Source: JAPLJU01 sp964547985
GTDB lineage: Bacteria > Desulfobacterota > Syntrophia > Syntrophales > UBA2192
Assembly (NCBI GenBank): GCA_964547985.1
Contig: CAZJPV010000006.1
Coordinates: 11,951-75,950 of the forward strand
Reading direction: 5' to 3'
DNA: 64,000 nucleotides
The notes beneath the pieces are model-generated. The model ran no database searches. It was not told the origin of the DNA and saw only the letters and a list, made by a program, of their open reading frames with translations. Below, piece after piece: positions 17,969 to 25,405 of this stretch. The stretch's first letter is position 1. Each line of letters starts with the position of its first letter. Made by a program: the position numbers and the translations under genes.

Positions 17969-19651
17969 CTAGAGCCGCTTTCCGTATTTCTTCAGGTGCG
18001 CCTCCCGGGCCTGTTTCATCCAGTTTTCCCGCCTGATGCGATCCTTGAAAGCGGTGAGCTTTGCTGAAACCCTGTCGATATCGGCCTTGGACCATTTCGC
18101 GATCTGTCGGTACGTCCGGACCCCGAGCCCGTTCAGCGTCCTCTCGATAACCGGCCCAATCCCGCTGATCGTCTTCAGGTCGTCCCTGGCTTCGGTTTTT
18201 TTCGCCGGCTTCCTGGGCGCTGCGGGTTTTGACGCCCTTTGGGTCCGGGCCTTCGTTGGACGTCTGAGCTTTTCGATCTCCCTTTTGAGTTTCGTGATCT
18301 CCGCTTCCTTCGCGCTCATGGTCGAACGAAGACGGACCTCAAGCGTCTTGAGCACCTGGTCCTTTTCGATGATCCGGTTCTCGAGAGGCGCGAGCTCAAC
18401 GACCCGTTGTTTCAACTCCGTGATCAAAGCCTCTTTCTCCCGGGTCGCCGCCACGTGACTTTTTTCCTGTTCCTGTACCCGCCTGCTTCGATTCTCCAGC
18501 TGGAGGAGGGCGGGTTCCAGATCGCCGACACGGTTTTTCAGGGCGGTTATTTCCACATCCTTTTCAGTAACGGCTTTCTGCAGGCGGTTGTCCATCTCAC
18601 CGAGGCGTTTTTTAAACGTTTCGATCTGCTCCTCTTTTTCACGGGTGGCAGCCTTGAGGCTCATGTCGAGTTTCCTGAGCATGTTGTCTTTGTCTTCGAG
18701 CTGTTCCAGCAGGGGTTGGAGCTCGGTGATACGTCTCTCCAGGATCTTGATCTGCCCGTCTTTTTCACGGACGGCGGACTCGAGGAGGGCGTCCATCTCT
18801 TTGATCCTCCTGTCTTTTTCCCCGATCTGTCCTGCCTGGAGCTCGAGTTCAGAGACGCGTTTTCTGAGGGTCTGGACCTCCATCTCCTTCTCGCGTGCGG
18901 AAGCCGTGTGCAGGGCATCCATCTCCCTCAGCCGGTTGTCTTTATCCTCGAGTTGGGTCGTGAGCATCTCGAGTTCGCCGACGCGTTTCTTGAATGTTTC
19001 AATCGTGCTCTGCTTGTCTCGCACCGCAGACTGCAGGAGGGCGTCCATCTCTTTGATCCTCTTGTCCTTCTCCTCGAGCTGCAGCTTTGTAAGCTCGAAT
19101 TCGGCGATCTTTTTCTTGAGACCCGCAACCTCCGACTCCTTTTCGCCGACCTCTCGCTGGAAGCGTTCTTCCAGTTCGTGAAGCTTTTTTTCCTTTTCCT
19201 GCAGGCGGGCCGGGAAGGATTCGAGGTCGGTGATACGGGTACCGAGCCGGGCGATCTCGCCATTGCGATCCTTCAACTGTCCGGGGAGAGGCTCCAGCTC
19301 CAGGAGTCGCCCCCGAAGCGCCTCAAGTTCCCTTCCGGCTTCGGAGAGTTTTTTACCTGTAGCGCCCAGTTCCGCCTCCAGTCTGGCCATCGTGCTTGTT
19401 TTTGCGACCATCTCGGACTGGACGGCCTGGATCTTTCTGTCCCCCTCCGCAATCTGCGCTTTGACATCCCCAAGGGAAGACTGAAGGCTCGAGCGCTCGA
19501 GTTCAAGGGCGCTTACCTTTTCGCTCCATCGGGACTCGGTCTCGGCCAGTTCTTTCGACCAGTGCACGTTCCGGAGAAGCCAGGCTGCGACGAAGCCGAT
19601 CGCTGCGGCCAGAAACAGGCAAAAGAACATTTGCGTGATGATGGTCGTCAT
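17969..19651 (-). CDS. membrane-anchored long coiled-coil protein with 42-residue repeats and C-terminal helix-hairpin-helix
   Basis: A 560-residue protein. Residues 7-27 are one transmembrane helix. Residues 30-465 are continuous coiled coil, and from about residue 150 they are built of roughly eight repeats of 42 residues (six heptads) starting LEEKDKRIKEMDALL or similar, one copy being shortened. A basic, Ala/Pro-rich hinge (470-490) is followed by a helix-hairpin-helix domain with ISGIGPVIERTLNGLGV, a fold that usually contacts DNA or other proteins. The tail ends HLKKYGKRL. It lies three bases downstream of the BON-OmpA gene on the same strand, so they form an operon. If the helix is an uncleaved anchor, the long arm could face the cytoplasm with the hairpin near DNA. 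Topology is inference. Confidence 0.85.
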   Translation of the reverse strand: MTTIITQMFFCLFLAAAIGFVAAWLLRNVHWSKELAETESRWSEKVSALELERSSLQSSLGDVKAQIAEGDRKIQAVQSEMVAKTSTMARLEAELGATGKKLSEAGRELEALRGRLLELEPLPGQLKDRNGEIARLGTRITDLESFPARLQEKEKKLHELEERFQREVGEKESEVAGLKKKIAEFELTKLQLEEKDKRIKEMDALLQSAVRDKQSTIETFKKRVGELEMLTTQLEDKDNRLREMDALHTASAREKEMEVQTLRKRVSELELQAGQIGEKDRRIKEMDALLESAVREKDGQIKILERRITELQPLLEQLEDKDNMLRKLDMSLKAATREKEEQIETFKKRLGEMDNRLQKAVTEKDVEITALKNRVGDLEPALLQLENRSRRVQEQEKSHVAATREKEALITELKQRVVELAPLENRIIEKDQVLKTLEVRLRSTMSAKEAEITKLKREIEKLRRPTKARTQRASKPAAPRKPAKKTEARDDLKTISGIGPVIERTLNGLGVRTYRQIAKWSKADIDRVSAKLTAFKDRIRRENWMKQAREAHLKKYGKRL

Positions 19652-19654
19652 ACC

Positions 19655-20491
19655 TCATTCTCCTTTCTTGACGTGGAACTCGGTTCGACGGTTAATCTGA
19701 CGGCCCTCGCGCGTTGCGTTGTCCGCGACGGGGCGGGTTTCACCGTAGCTGATGGTCGTCAGGCGTTCGGCCCTGACGCCTTTCTCGATGAGATATCTTC
19801 GCGCGGCATCGGCGCGTCGTTTGCCGAGGGAGAGATTATAATCCGCAGGACCCATCGAACAGGTGTGACCGGAAATTTCAACGGGAACGCCCGGTATGCC
19901 GTTGATGATGACGGCGACCTCATCGAGGATTTTTATGCCCTGCGGCGTCATCACCGCGGCGTTAAAGTTGAACCTCGAGATCTTGCCTGTGAGCTTTTGA
20001 TCGAGCGCTTCAACGGTACCTGCGGGCGCCTTGACAGGGGCGGCAGGTGCTGCGGGGGCGGGTGCGGCAGCCACGACAGCCCCTTTTCCTACGATAAGCC
20101 CGTCCTGGACCTTGAGGCCCCGGGAGGCCCCGGCAACATGGCGCAGGACCTTATTTTTCACCTTCTGGCTTGTGACGTTGCCGCTGACTCTGACGGCGTC
20201 TTTGTCAATCTCGATCCTTGCGTTTTGGACATCGCGGGCGGCGGACGTGATGAGCGAGGGAGCCGCCTTCATCCAGGGTTCCCGGGCGACGGAGCTGTCA
20301 AGCCTGACCCTGTCAACCACATTGGCCCTGCCATATACCCTGACGGCCTGGCCGGTGATTCTGGATTTTGTGTCATCGTCGGGCAGGATTCCGGTCAGGG
20401 TTGCCGTTCCTCCCTCGACGTTGAGGGTTAGAGAGGGTTTTTCAGGCGTCTTCGCCGCTTGCTGTGGCGGACCCAGAAGTGCAAGCCTCAC
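19655..20491 (-). CDS. BON-domain and OmpA-domain envelope protein (uninterrupted part)
   Basis: From the GTG at 20491 the 278-residue frame holds two BON-like segments (residues about 18-66 and 78-130, with ATLTGILPDDDTKSRI and VRVSGNVTSQKVKNKVL). An Ala/Pro linker follows (137-155), then an OmpA domain (165-278) with LSLGKRRADAARRYLIEKGV and REGRQINRRTEF. The order resembles the ArfA/OmpA-BON arrangement. The usual Asp in the GHTD loop is replaced by HTCSMG. The GTG has no ribosome site, and the true start is almost certainly the ATG at 20575. That ATG encodes an in-frame signal peptide but is separated by a TGA codon at 20513-20515. The product is therefore either lost, restarted without export, or read through. 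Confidence 0.8.
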   Translation of the reverse strand: MRLALLGPPQQAAKTPEKPSLTLNVEGGTATLTGILPDDDTKSRITGQAVRVYGRANVVDRVRLDSSVAREPWMKAAPSLITSAARDVQNARIEIDKDAVRVSGNVTSQKVKNKVLRHVAGASRGLKVQDGLIVGKGAVVAAAPAPAAPAAPVKAPAGTVEALDQKLTGKISRFNFNAAVMTPQGIKILDEVAVIINGIPGVPVEISGHTCSMGPADYNLSLGKRRADAARRYLIEKGVRAERLTTISYGETRPVADNATREGRQINRRTEFHVKKGE

Positions 20492-20512
20492 GGGCTCGGC
20501 CCAGTAGGATAT

Positions 20513-20575
20513 TCACAATAGACAGAGAGTGGCAAAGGCGATGAGTCCGGCGGAGATGATACCCGATCTTTTCAT
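20513..20575 (-). pseudogene. detached signal-peptide segment of the BON-OmpA gene ending at an in-frame TGA
   Basis: AAAGGAGGG precedes the ATG at 20575. Twenty codons encode MKRSGIISAGLIAFATLCLL and then TGA (20513-20515). The same frame continues ISYWAEPVRLALL directly into the BON-OmpA frame. Together they make a normal signal peptide with cleavage after YWA, so one base change (for example GGA to TGA) or a read error has cut the gene. Confidence 0.7.
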
Positions 20576-21108
20576 GGAACTCCCTCCTTTCGGGGGCTGC
20601 GGGTCAATTGATGAAAAGAAGGATAAACTAAGGACCTGCCGATTTATGTATACTCTTTTTTATCTCAATAAGTTAAGGGGGTCAAGTGTCGAAATGTATG
20701 TTTTGTGAAAAAAGCCGGGGAAACTGTCCTGGAAAGGCCCTTGCGGGATGTCATTTTTAATCAGGACTTGCATTCTTGCCCATTCCGTCGTAATGCTAAT
20801 CCTCAAAACATCTGCGCTTGTAAAAAGAATTTTCTGAGAGAAAAGTGACCGCAGTCCTCGTCCCGGCCGCAGTCACCATCGGCATTCTGAGACGGTCATT
20901 TTATCTTTATGGGTGACGGCCTCGGGGTCCTGGGGGGGCAAAGAGGTATTTCAAGAACACCTCGAGCTACGCCCGCGGCGAAACATATTTCAGACGGCTT
21001 TCTCAATCCGGCCCTGTTTTGTGCGGTTTCAGGAACCTTATCAAAAAAACGGGTCGTGTGACGAACGGGGAGGGTTGACGCCCCGGTTTTATGGCAGGAG
21101 GGGACATC
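20576..21108. other. divergent intergenic region
   Basis: It contains the leftward promoter at 20657-20685. The remainder up to the hydrolase gene is GC-rich without a coding frame I would trust. A loose inverted repeat GTGAC/GTCAC brackets 20845-20876. No known RNA family was recognised. Confidence 0.4.
20657..20685 (-). promoter_or_regulatory. candidate sigma-70 promoter of the BON-OmpA/coiled-coil operon
   Basis: Facing left, TTGACC (20680-20685) and TAAAAA (20657-20662) are 17 bases apart, about 80 bases before the ATG at 20575. The -35 is five of six and the -10 four of six. Confidence 0.4.
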
Positions 21109-21954
21109 TTGCGCAGGCTGCCCGAGGATCAGTTTGTCCAGGCGGGGCGTTTCAAAGTCCGCTACCTGACGGCCGGGGCGGTGGAGTCGCCCGTGATACT
21201 TCTTCACGGCCTCGGCGCATCCAGTGAGATATGGATGCACAACATCGAGTCTCTGGCTCTGCGGTACCGGGTCTATGTTCCCGATCTCATCGGCTTCGGC
21301 AAGTCCGAAAGGCCGGCGACCCCCCTCACGCCTTACGGCTACACCCAATTCATTTACGATTTCATGAATGCCCTTGGCATCGGGAAAGCTAGCTTTGTCG
21401 GTTCGTCTTTCGGGGGAGGAATTGCGCTTCTCGCAGCCATCATGTTTCCTGAAAAAGTCGAAAAGCTCGTCGTCGTCGGAAGTGCGGGTTTCGGCCGGGA
21501 AATCATCTGGACGCTCAGGGCCATGTCTCTACCCGTCATCGGGGAAATCCTTTCATACCCGAGCCGGCCGGGTGTCAGGACCTTCTTCAGGCAGGCCGTT
21601 CACAATCCCGCCGTGATCACCTCGAGTTTCGTGGATCTTTACTATACCTTCTTCACGAGTCCCGGTTTTCGGCAATACCTCCTGAAGCTCGTCCGCATGA
21701 TGGTTGACATTCACGGTGCGAAAGCCGAAGTTGTGGGACCCGTCATCTGGAATCTCCGCGATATCCATCAACCCACACTCATACTGTGGGGGGACCGGGA
21801 TCGTGTTGTTCCTGTCCAACAGGCCTATTATGGCAAGAAGAGGATCAGGGGGTCCGAGCTGCACATTTTCAAGGACTGCGGACACATCCCCTACTATGAA
21901 AAGCCGGAGGAGTTTAACAAACTCACGCGCGAGTTCCTTTCAAATTCATCATGA
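21109..21954 (+). CDS. alpha/beta hydrolase
   Basis: A 281-residue soluble hydrolase of the epoxide hydrolase/esterase type. The oxyanion motif LLHGLGASSEIW is followed by the nucleophile elbow GSSFGG (Ser), an acid in LILWGDRDRVVP and the histidine in DCGHIPYYE, so the catalytic triad is complete. AGGAGGGG ends about six bases before a TTG at 21109, which I take as the start. An in-frame ATG at 21091 has no ribosome site. The substrate is unknown. The next gene, a lipid kinase, follows after 35 bases on the same strand, suggesting a shared role in lipid handling. Confidence 0.87.
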   Translation: MRRLPEDQFVQAGRFKVRYLTAGAVESPVILLHGLGASSEIWMHNIESLALRYRVYVPDLIGFGKSERPATPLTPYGYTQFIYDFMNALGIGKASFVGSSFGGGIALLAAIMFPEKVEKLVVVGSAGFGREIIWTLRAMSLPVIGEILSYPSRPGVRTFFRQAVHNPAVITSSFVDLYYTFFTSPGFRQYLLKLVRMMVDIHGAKAEVVGPVIWNLRDIHQPTLILWGDRDRVVPVQQAYYGKKRIRGSELHIFKDCGHIPYYEKPEEFNKLTREFLSNSS

Positions 21955-21989
21955 TTTCTTTGCCCATAGATAACCGGGTGGTGTGAGGC

Positions 21990-22937
21990 ATGAGTGACCA
22001 GCCTGGCAGAAACGGGAAGATCGCCTTCGTGGTCAATCCCGAATCACGAGGGGGGGCAACCCGAAAGAGATGGCCCCGGATACAGGAAATGGCGCAGGAG
22101 CGCCTCGGTCCCATCGAGAGTTACCTCACGACAGCACCGGGCGATGCCACGGGAATAACCAGGCGGTGCCTCGGGGAAGGCACAAACCTTATGGTCTGCG
22201 TAGGGGGAGACGGGACCCTCAATGAGGTTGTCAATGGTTTCATGCAGAAGGACGGGCCCGTGCGGCAGCGGGCGCTGCTGGGTTACATCCCCGTTGGCAC
22301 GGGCTGTGACTTCGCACGATCCGTCTCTATTCCGCGTGATTCCGCCGGGGCCCTCGATGTCATCACCAGGGGGAAGACTCGCCTTATTGATCTCGGGCGT
22401 CTCACCTACACCGATAGCCGGGGTCAACGGGTGGTGCGCTACTTTGACAATGCCGTGAGCATCGGCATCGGCGGTGCTGTTGTTGCCCGCGTGCGGGATT
22501 ATGCCCGGTTTTTCGGACCCTACACCGCCTATTTTTTCTCTCTCCTTTCATGCATCTTTCTGGAGGGGAAAAAACAGGTCCGGTTGAGAGTCGATGACGG
22601 TGCCGAAGCGATCTTCAGGGCATGGCATATCGTTACAGCCAATGGCCAGTTTCAGGGGCATGCCCTCCAGGTCGCGCCGAATGCCTCAATCGATGACGGG
22701 CTTTTAGATGTACTGGTCTTCGGGGATATCCGCCTTATCGACGTCTTCCGGCATTTGCCGAAACTCTACAGCGGGAAAACCGAATCCATCAAAGAGATGA
22801 TACGCACGCGGGGCAGGAAGATCAGCGCAAGCTCGGAGGAGCCTGTCCTCGTAGAGGCCGACGGGGAACTCATTTGCAGACTTCCCGTCGAAATCGATAT
22901 CGTTCCGGGGGCCCTGCGGATGCTCACCGGGCTCTAA
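21990..22937 (+). CDS. diacylglycerol kinase-family lipid kinase (YegS/DgkB-like)
   Basis: A 315-residue ATP-dependent lipid kinase. The N-terminal domain has FVVNPESRGG for phosphate binding and the family hallmark VGGDGTLNEVVNGF. The C-terminal beta-sandwich domain (about 140-315) contains VAPNASIDDGLLDVLVFGDI, with the Asp-Gly-Leu-Leu-Asp signature. It phosphorylates diacylglycerol, sphingosine or a related lipid at the inner membrane. It sits 35 bases after the hydrolase gene and is probably in one operon with it and the small GYD gene. Confidence 0.9.
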   Translation: MSDQPGRNGKIAFVVNPESRGGATRKRWPRIQEMAQERLGPIESYLTTAPGDATGITRRCLGEGTNLMVCVGGDGTLNEVVNGFMQKDGPVRQRALLGYIPVGTGCDFARSVSIPRDSAGALDVITRGKTRLIDLGRLTYTDSRGQRVVRYFDNAVSIGIGGAVVARVRDYARFFGPYTAYFFSLLSCIFLEGKKQVRLRVDDGAEAIFRAWHIVTANGQFQGHALQVAPNASIDDGLLDVLVFGDIRLIDVFRHLPKLYSGKTESIKEMIRTRGRKISASSEEPVLVEADGELICRLPVEIDIVPGALRMLTGL

Positions 22938-23044
22938 AGGGTGAAAGGCTGCACGAGGCATGCTCCCCGGTATCCGATGGATCATCAGGGTCGAGGCGGG
23001 CGAAGCGAACATCAGAACATCAGCAGGAGAAAGGAGGAATCGAT

Positions 23045-23329
23045 ATGGCGAAGTATTTCATGTTCGGCAAGTACTCATCCGAGGCGGTGAAGGGGATCAG
23101 CGCCAAGCGGACGGACAAAGTGGTCGACATCATCAAAAAATTCGGCGGGAAGGTCGAAGGGATGTATGCCCTCATCGGCGAGAAGGATCTCGTCTTCATT
23201 GTGGACCTGCCGGGTAATGATGAGTTGATCCAGGTCTCCGTCGCCCTGAACAAACTGACGGGGATCGGTTTCACCTCGGCGCCCGCCATCACCGTAGATC
23301 AGTTTGACCGGCTGATGAAGAAGGTGTGA
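23045..23329 (+). CDS. GYD-domain small protein
   Basis: A 94-residue ferredoxin-fold protein, MAKYFMFGKYSSEAVKGI at the start, with IIKKFGGKVEGMYALIGEKDLVFIVDLP, the pattern of the GYD family (dimeric alpha-beta barrel-like). The biochemical role of the family is unknown. GAAAGGAGG precedes the ATG by six bases, which fixes the start inside a longer frame. It lies 107 bases after the lipid kinase gene and ahead of a hairpin. Confidence 0.85.
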   Translation: MAKYFMFGKYSSEAVKGISAKRTDKVVDIIKKFGGKVEGMYALIGEKDLVFIVDLPGNDELIQVSVALNKLTGIGFTSAPAITVDQFDRLMKKV

Positions 23330-23349
23330 ATCGACGAAAAGATAACGGG

Positions 23350-23385
23350 GGAGGGGTTGTCTGATGGGTCTGACAACCCCCTTCT
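23350..23385 (+). terminator. hairpin after the GYD gene
   Basis: GAGGGGTTGTC pairs with GACAACCCCCTTC across a ten-base loop. The tail is CTTCTTCG rather than a pure T-run, so strength is uncertain. Confidence 0.45.
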
Positions 23386-23558
23386 TCGTCCATGGATATC
23401 CCGGGTGGTTCATCTCCTCTTTCGTAAAGACATGAACTCGCTCCTTCAATTTGTGATAGAATAAAACTCGATAACTGCTTTTTCCGCGTGGAGTCGACCA
23501 GGCGCACGGAGGGCCTCTCAGAATGGGAAAAAGCCGGCGCCGGATGAGGAGGAAGGCA

Positions 23559-24224
23559 ATGGAACTGGAAGCTGCCGTGAGAGGAAGGCGAAGTATCCGG
23601 AAGTTCAGGGCGGATAAAATCCTGAAGAATGTCATCGAGGAAATCCTGGAGGCGGCGCGCTGGGCCCCGTCCTGGGGCAACACGCAGGCCTGGGAATTTT
23701 ACGTGATGACCGGGAAGCCGCTCGAGGTGTTCCGGAAACACAACTTCGAGAAGCTGGTTGCGGGCGAGCCGTTCAGACTGGATGTCCCCATGCCCGAGAT
23801 CTGGCCGGAACACATGAAAAAGAGATACGGGGAACTCGGCAGGATTATCCTGGCAACCCTGGGCGTCAAGCGTGAGGACAAGGAGGGGCGTAACCGGTTC
23901 TACAGCGAGATGGCCCTTCTCTTCGGGGCCCCGTGTCTTGTCGTCGCCTGTGTTCCCAAGGACACACGGGTCGAGTACGCCATGCTCGACGTCGGCCTCA
24001 TCACGCAAACGATATGCCTCGTTGCCCATGGGAAAGGGGTAGGCACATGCATCATGGCTTCTGCCGTCGGCTACCCGGATATCCTGCGCAAGATTGCACT
24101 CATCCCGGAAAACCGAAGGGTCATCGTATCCATTGCCATGGGCTACCCCGAGAACGACGATCCCATCAACCACTTCGAAAGACCACGGGCGGGGCTCTCC
24201 GAATTCGTGCGGTGGATCGAATAA
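23559..24224 (+). CDS. nitroreductase-family flavoprotein
   Basis: A 221-residue FMN-dependent oxidoreductase. The N-terminus ELEAAVRGRRSIRKF carries the arginines that bind FMN phosphate, followed by LEAARWAPSWGNTQAWEF and, near residue 150, a Gly-rich GKGVGTCIMA with the closing YPENDDPINHFERP. This is the standard layout of nitroreductases. The electron acceptor is unknown. GAGGAGGAAGGC immediately precedes the ATG at 23559. In-frame ATGs at 23544 and 23523 would add a highly basic, unlikely leader. It stands just ahead of the sigma factor gene (17-base gap), possibly co-transcribed. Confidence 0.88.
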   Translation: MELEAAVRGRRSIRKFRADKILKNVIEEILEAARWAPSWGNTQAWEFYVMTGKPLEVFRKHNFEKLVAGEPFRLDVPMPEIWPEHMKKRYGELGRIILATLGVKREDKEGRNRFYSEMALLFGAPCLVVACVPKDTRVEYAMLDVGLITQTICLVAHGKGVGTCIMASAVGYPDILRKIALIPENRRVIVSIAMGYPENDDPINHFERPRAGLSEFVRWIE

Positions 24225-24241
24225 AAGGACCGCGGGAAATT

Positions 24242-25342
24242 ATGACGGATAAGAAAAAGAAAGAAACCCGGCAACCATTAGAAGAAATGACACCTGAGGT
24301 TCAGGCCCTGATCGATCTGGGTCGTAAGCAGGGGTATGTGACCTACGATGATATCCTCGTAAAGTTTCCCGACGCCGAGCAAATTCTGGATCAGGTGGAC
24401 GAGCTCTACGAAGTTCTCTCCGCCCAGGGCATTGAGATCGTCGAGGCACCCTTGGACGTCGCGCCGGGAGAGGCGGCCCCGGAGGTGGAGACTCCCGCTC
24501 CGGCCGTGGAGGTTTCCGTCGATGATCCCGTCCGCAGGTACCTGAATCAGATCGGCGAAATGCCGATCCTCACGCGGGAGCAGGAGGTGGAACTCGCCCA
24601 AAAAATAGAGCGGGCAGACGAACAGGCGAAGAAGAAGATGGTCGAAGCGAACCTGAGGCTCGTTGTCTCTGTGGCCCGCAGGTATCAGGGCAGAGGCATG
24701 CCGCTTCCGGACCTGATCCAGGCCGGGAATCTCGGCCTGATAAGGGCTGTCGAGCATTTCGACTGGCGAAGGGGCTACAAGTTCAGCACCTACGCGACCT
24801 GGTGGATCCGGCAGGCGATCCTGCGGGCACTCGATGACACCGCCCGGACGATCCGTCTGCCCGTTCACATGAAGGAGGCCCTCAGCAAACTGGTGCGGGC
24901 CTCGAGGAAGCTCCGCCAGGAACTGGGCCGGGAGCCAACGACGGAGGAAGTGGCGTCGGAGATGAATCTGCCCGTGGAGCGGGTTCGGGAGATGCATGAC
25001 ATCACACGCAGACCCATTTCGCTGGACATCCCCGTCGGCGCTGAAGGCGAGACCCGGCTGGGCGATTTCATCGAAGACCAGAGGGGCCCGGAGCCCGTGG
25101 AGACCATCTCGGCCGAAGACCTGAGGGCACAGCTTCAGGACATCCTGGAGACGCTCTCGCCGCGGGAGCGGGAAGTCTTGACCCTTCGATTCGGTTTGGA
25201 GGACGGCCGGCCCCATACGCTCGAGGAAGTCGGGCAGAAGTTCGGGGTGACACGGGAGCGCATTCGCCAGATAGAGTCCAAGGCGTTGAGGAAGCTTCGC
25301 CATCCCATTCGCAAAAAACTCCTGGAAGACTTTCTGGATTAG
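24242..25342 (+). CDS. rpoD: RNA polymerase sigma-70 factor (RpoD/SigA type)
   Basis: Directs RNA polymerase to -35/-10 promoters. The 366-residue protein contains a short region 1.1-like N-terminus (EVQALIDLGRKQGYVTYDDI) and an acidic Pro/Ala linker. It also has region 1.2 (DPVRRYLNQIGEMPILTREQE), the conserved region 2 (NLRLVVSVARRYQGRGMPLP and YKFSTYATWWIRQAI), region 3, and region 4.2 with GVTRERIRQIESKALRKLRH. This complete set marks a primary-type sigma. It lacks the long non-conserved insertion of enterobacterial RpoD and is not beside dnaG. A close paralogue elsewhere is therefore possible. Confidence 0.88.
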   Translation: MTDKKKKETRQPLEEMTPEVQALIDLGRKQGYVTYDDILVKFPDAEQILDQVDELYEVLSAQGIEIVEAPLDVAPGEAAPEVETPAPAVEVSVDDPVRRYLNQIGEMPILTREQEVELAQKIERADEQAKKKMVEANLRLVVSVARRYQGRGMPLPDLIQAGNLGLIRAVEHFDWRRGYKFSTYATWWIRQAILRALDDTARTIRLPVHMKEALSKLVRASRKLRQELGREPTTEEVASEMNLPVERVREMHDITRRPISLDIPVGAEGETRLGDFIEDQRGPEPVETISAEDLRAQLQDILETLSPREREVLTLRFGLEDGRPHTLEEVGQKFGVTRERIRQIESKALRKLRHPIRKKLLEDFLD

Positions 25343-25405
25343 TCCCTTCCCCCGAGTGGTGTCATTTCTCACCTGTCGTTACGGAGACAGGCCCGGAAGC
25401 TCCCC

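Noticed and set aside
18239..20431. 730-codon open frame on the plus strand opposite the coiled-coil and BON-OmpA genes
   Set aside because: It is the complement of GC-rich genuine genes, with no ribosome site, no domain and arginine-rich, low-complexity composition.
20513..20515. TGA read as selenocysteine in the BON-OmpA gene
   Set aside because: The position lies in a signal peptide and no convincing bacterial SECIS hairpin was seen just after it. A nonsense change or read error is simpler.
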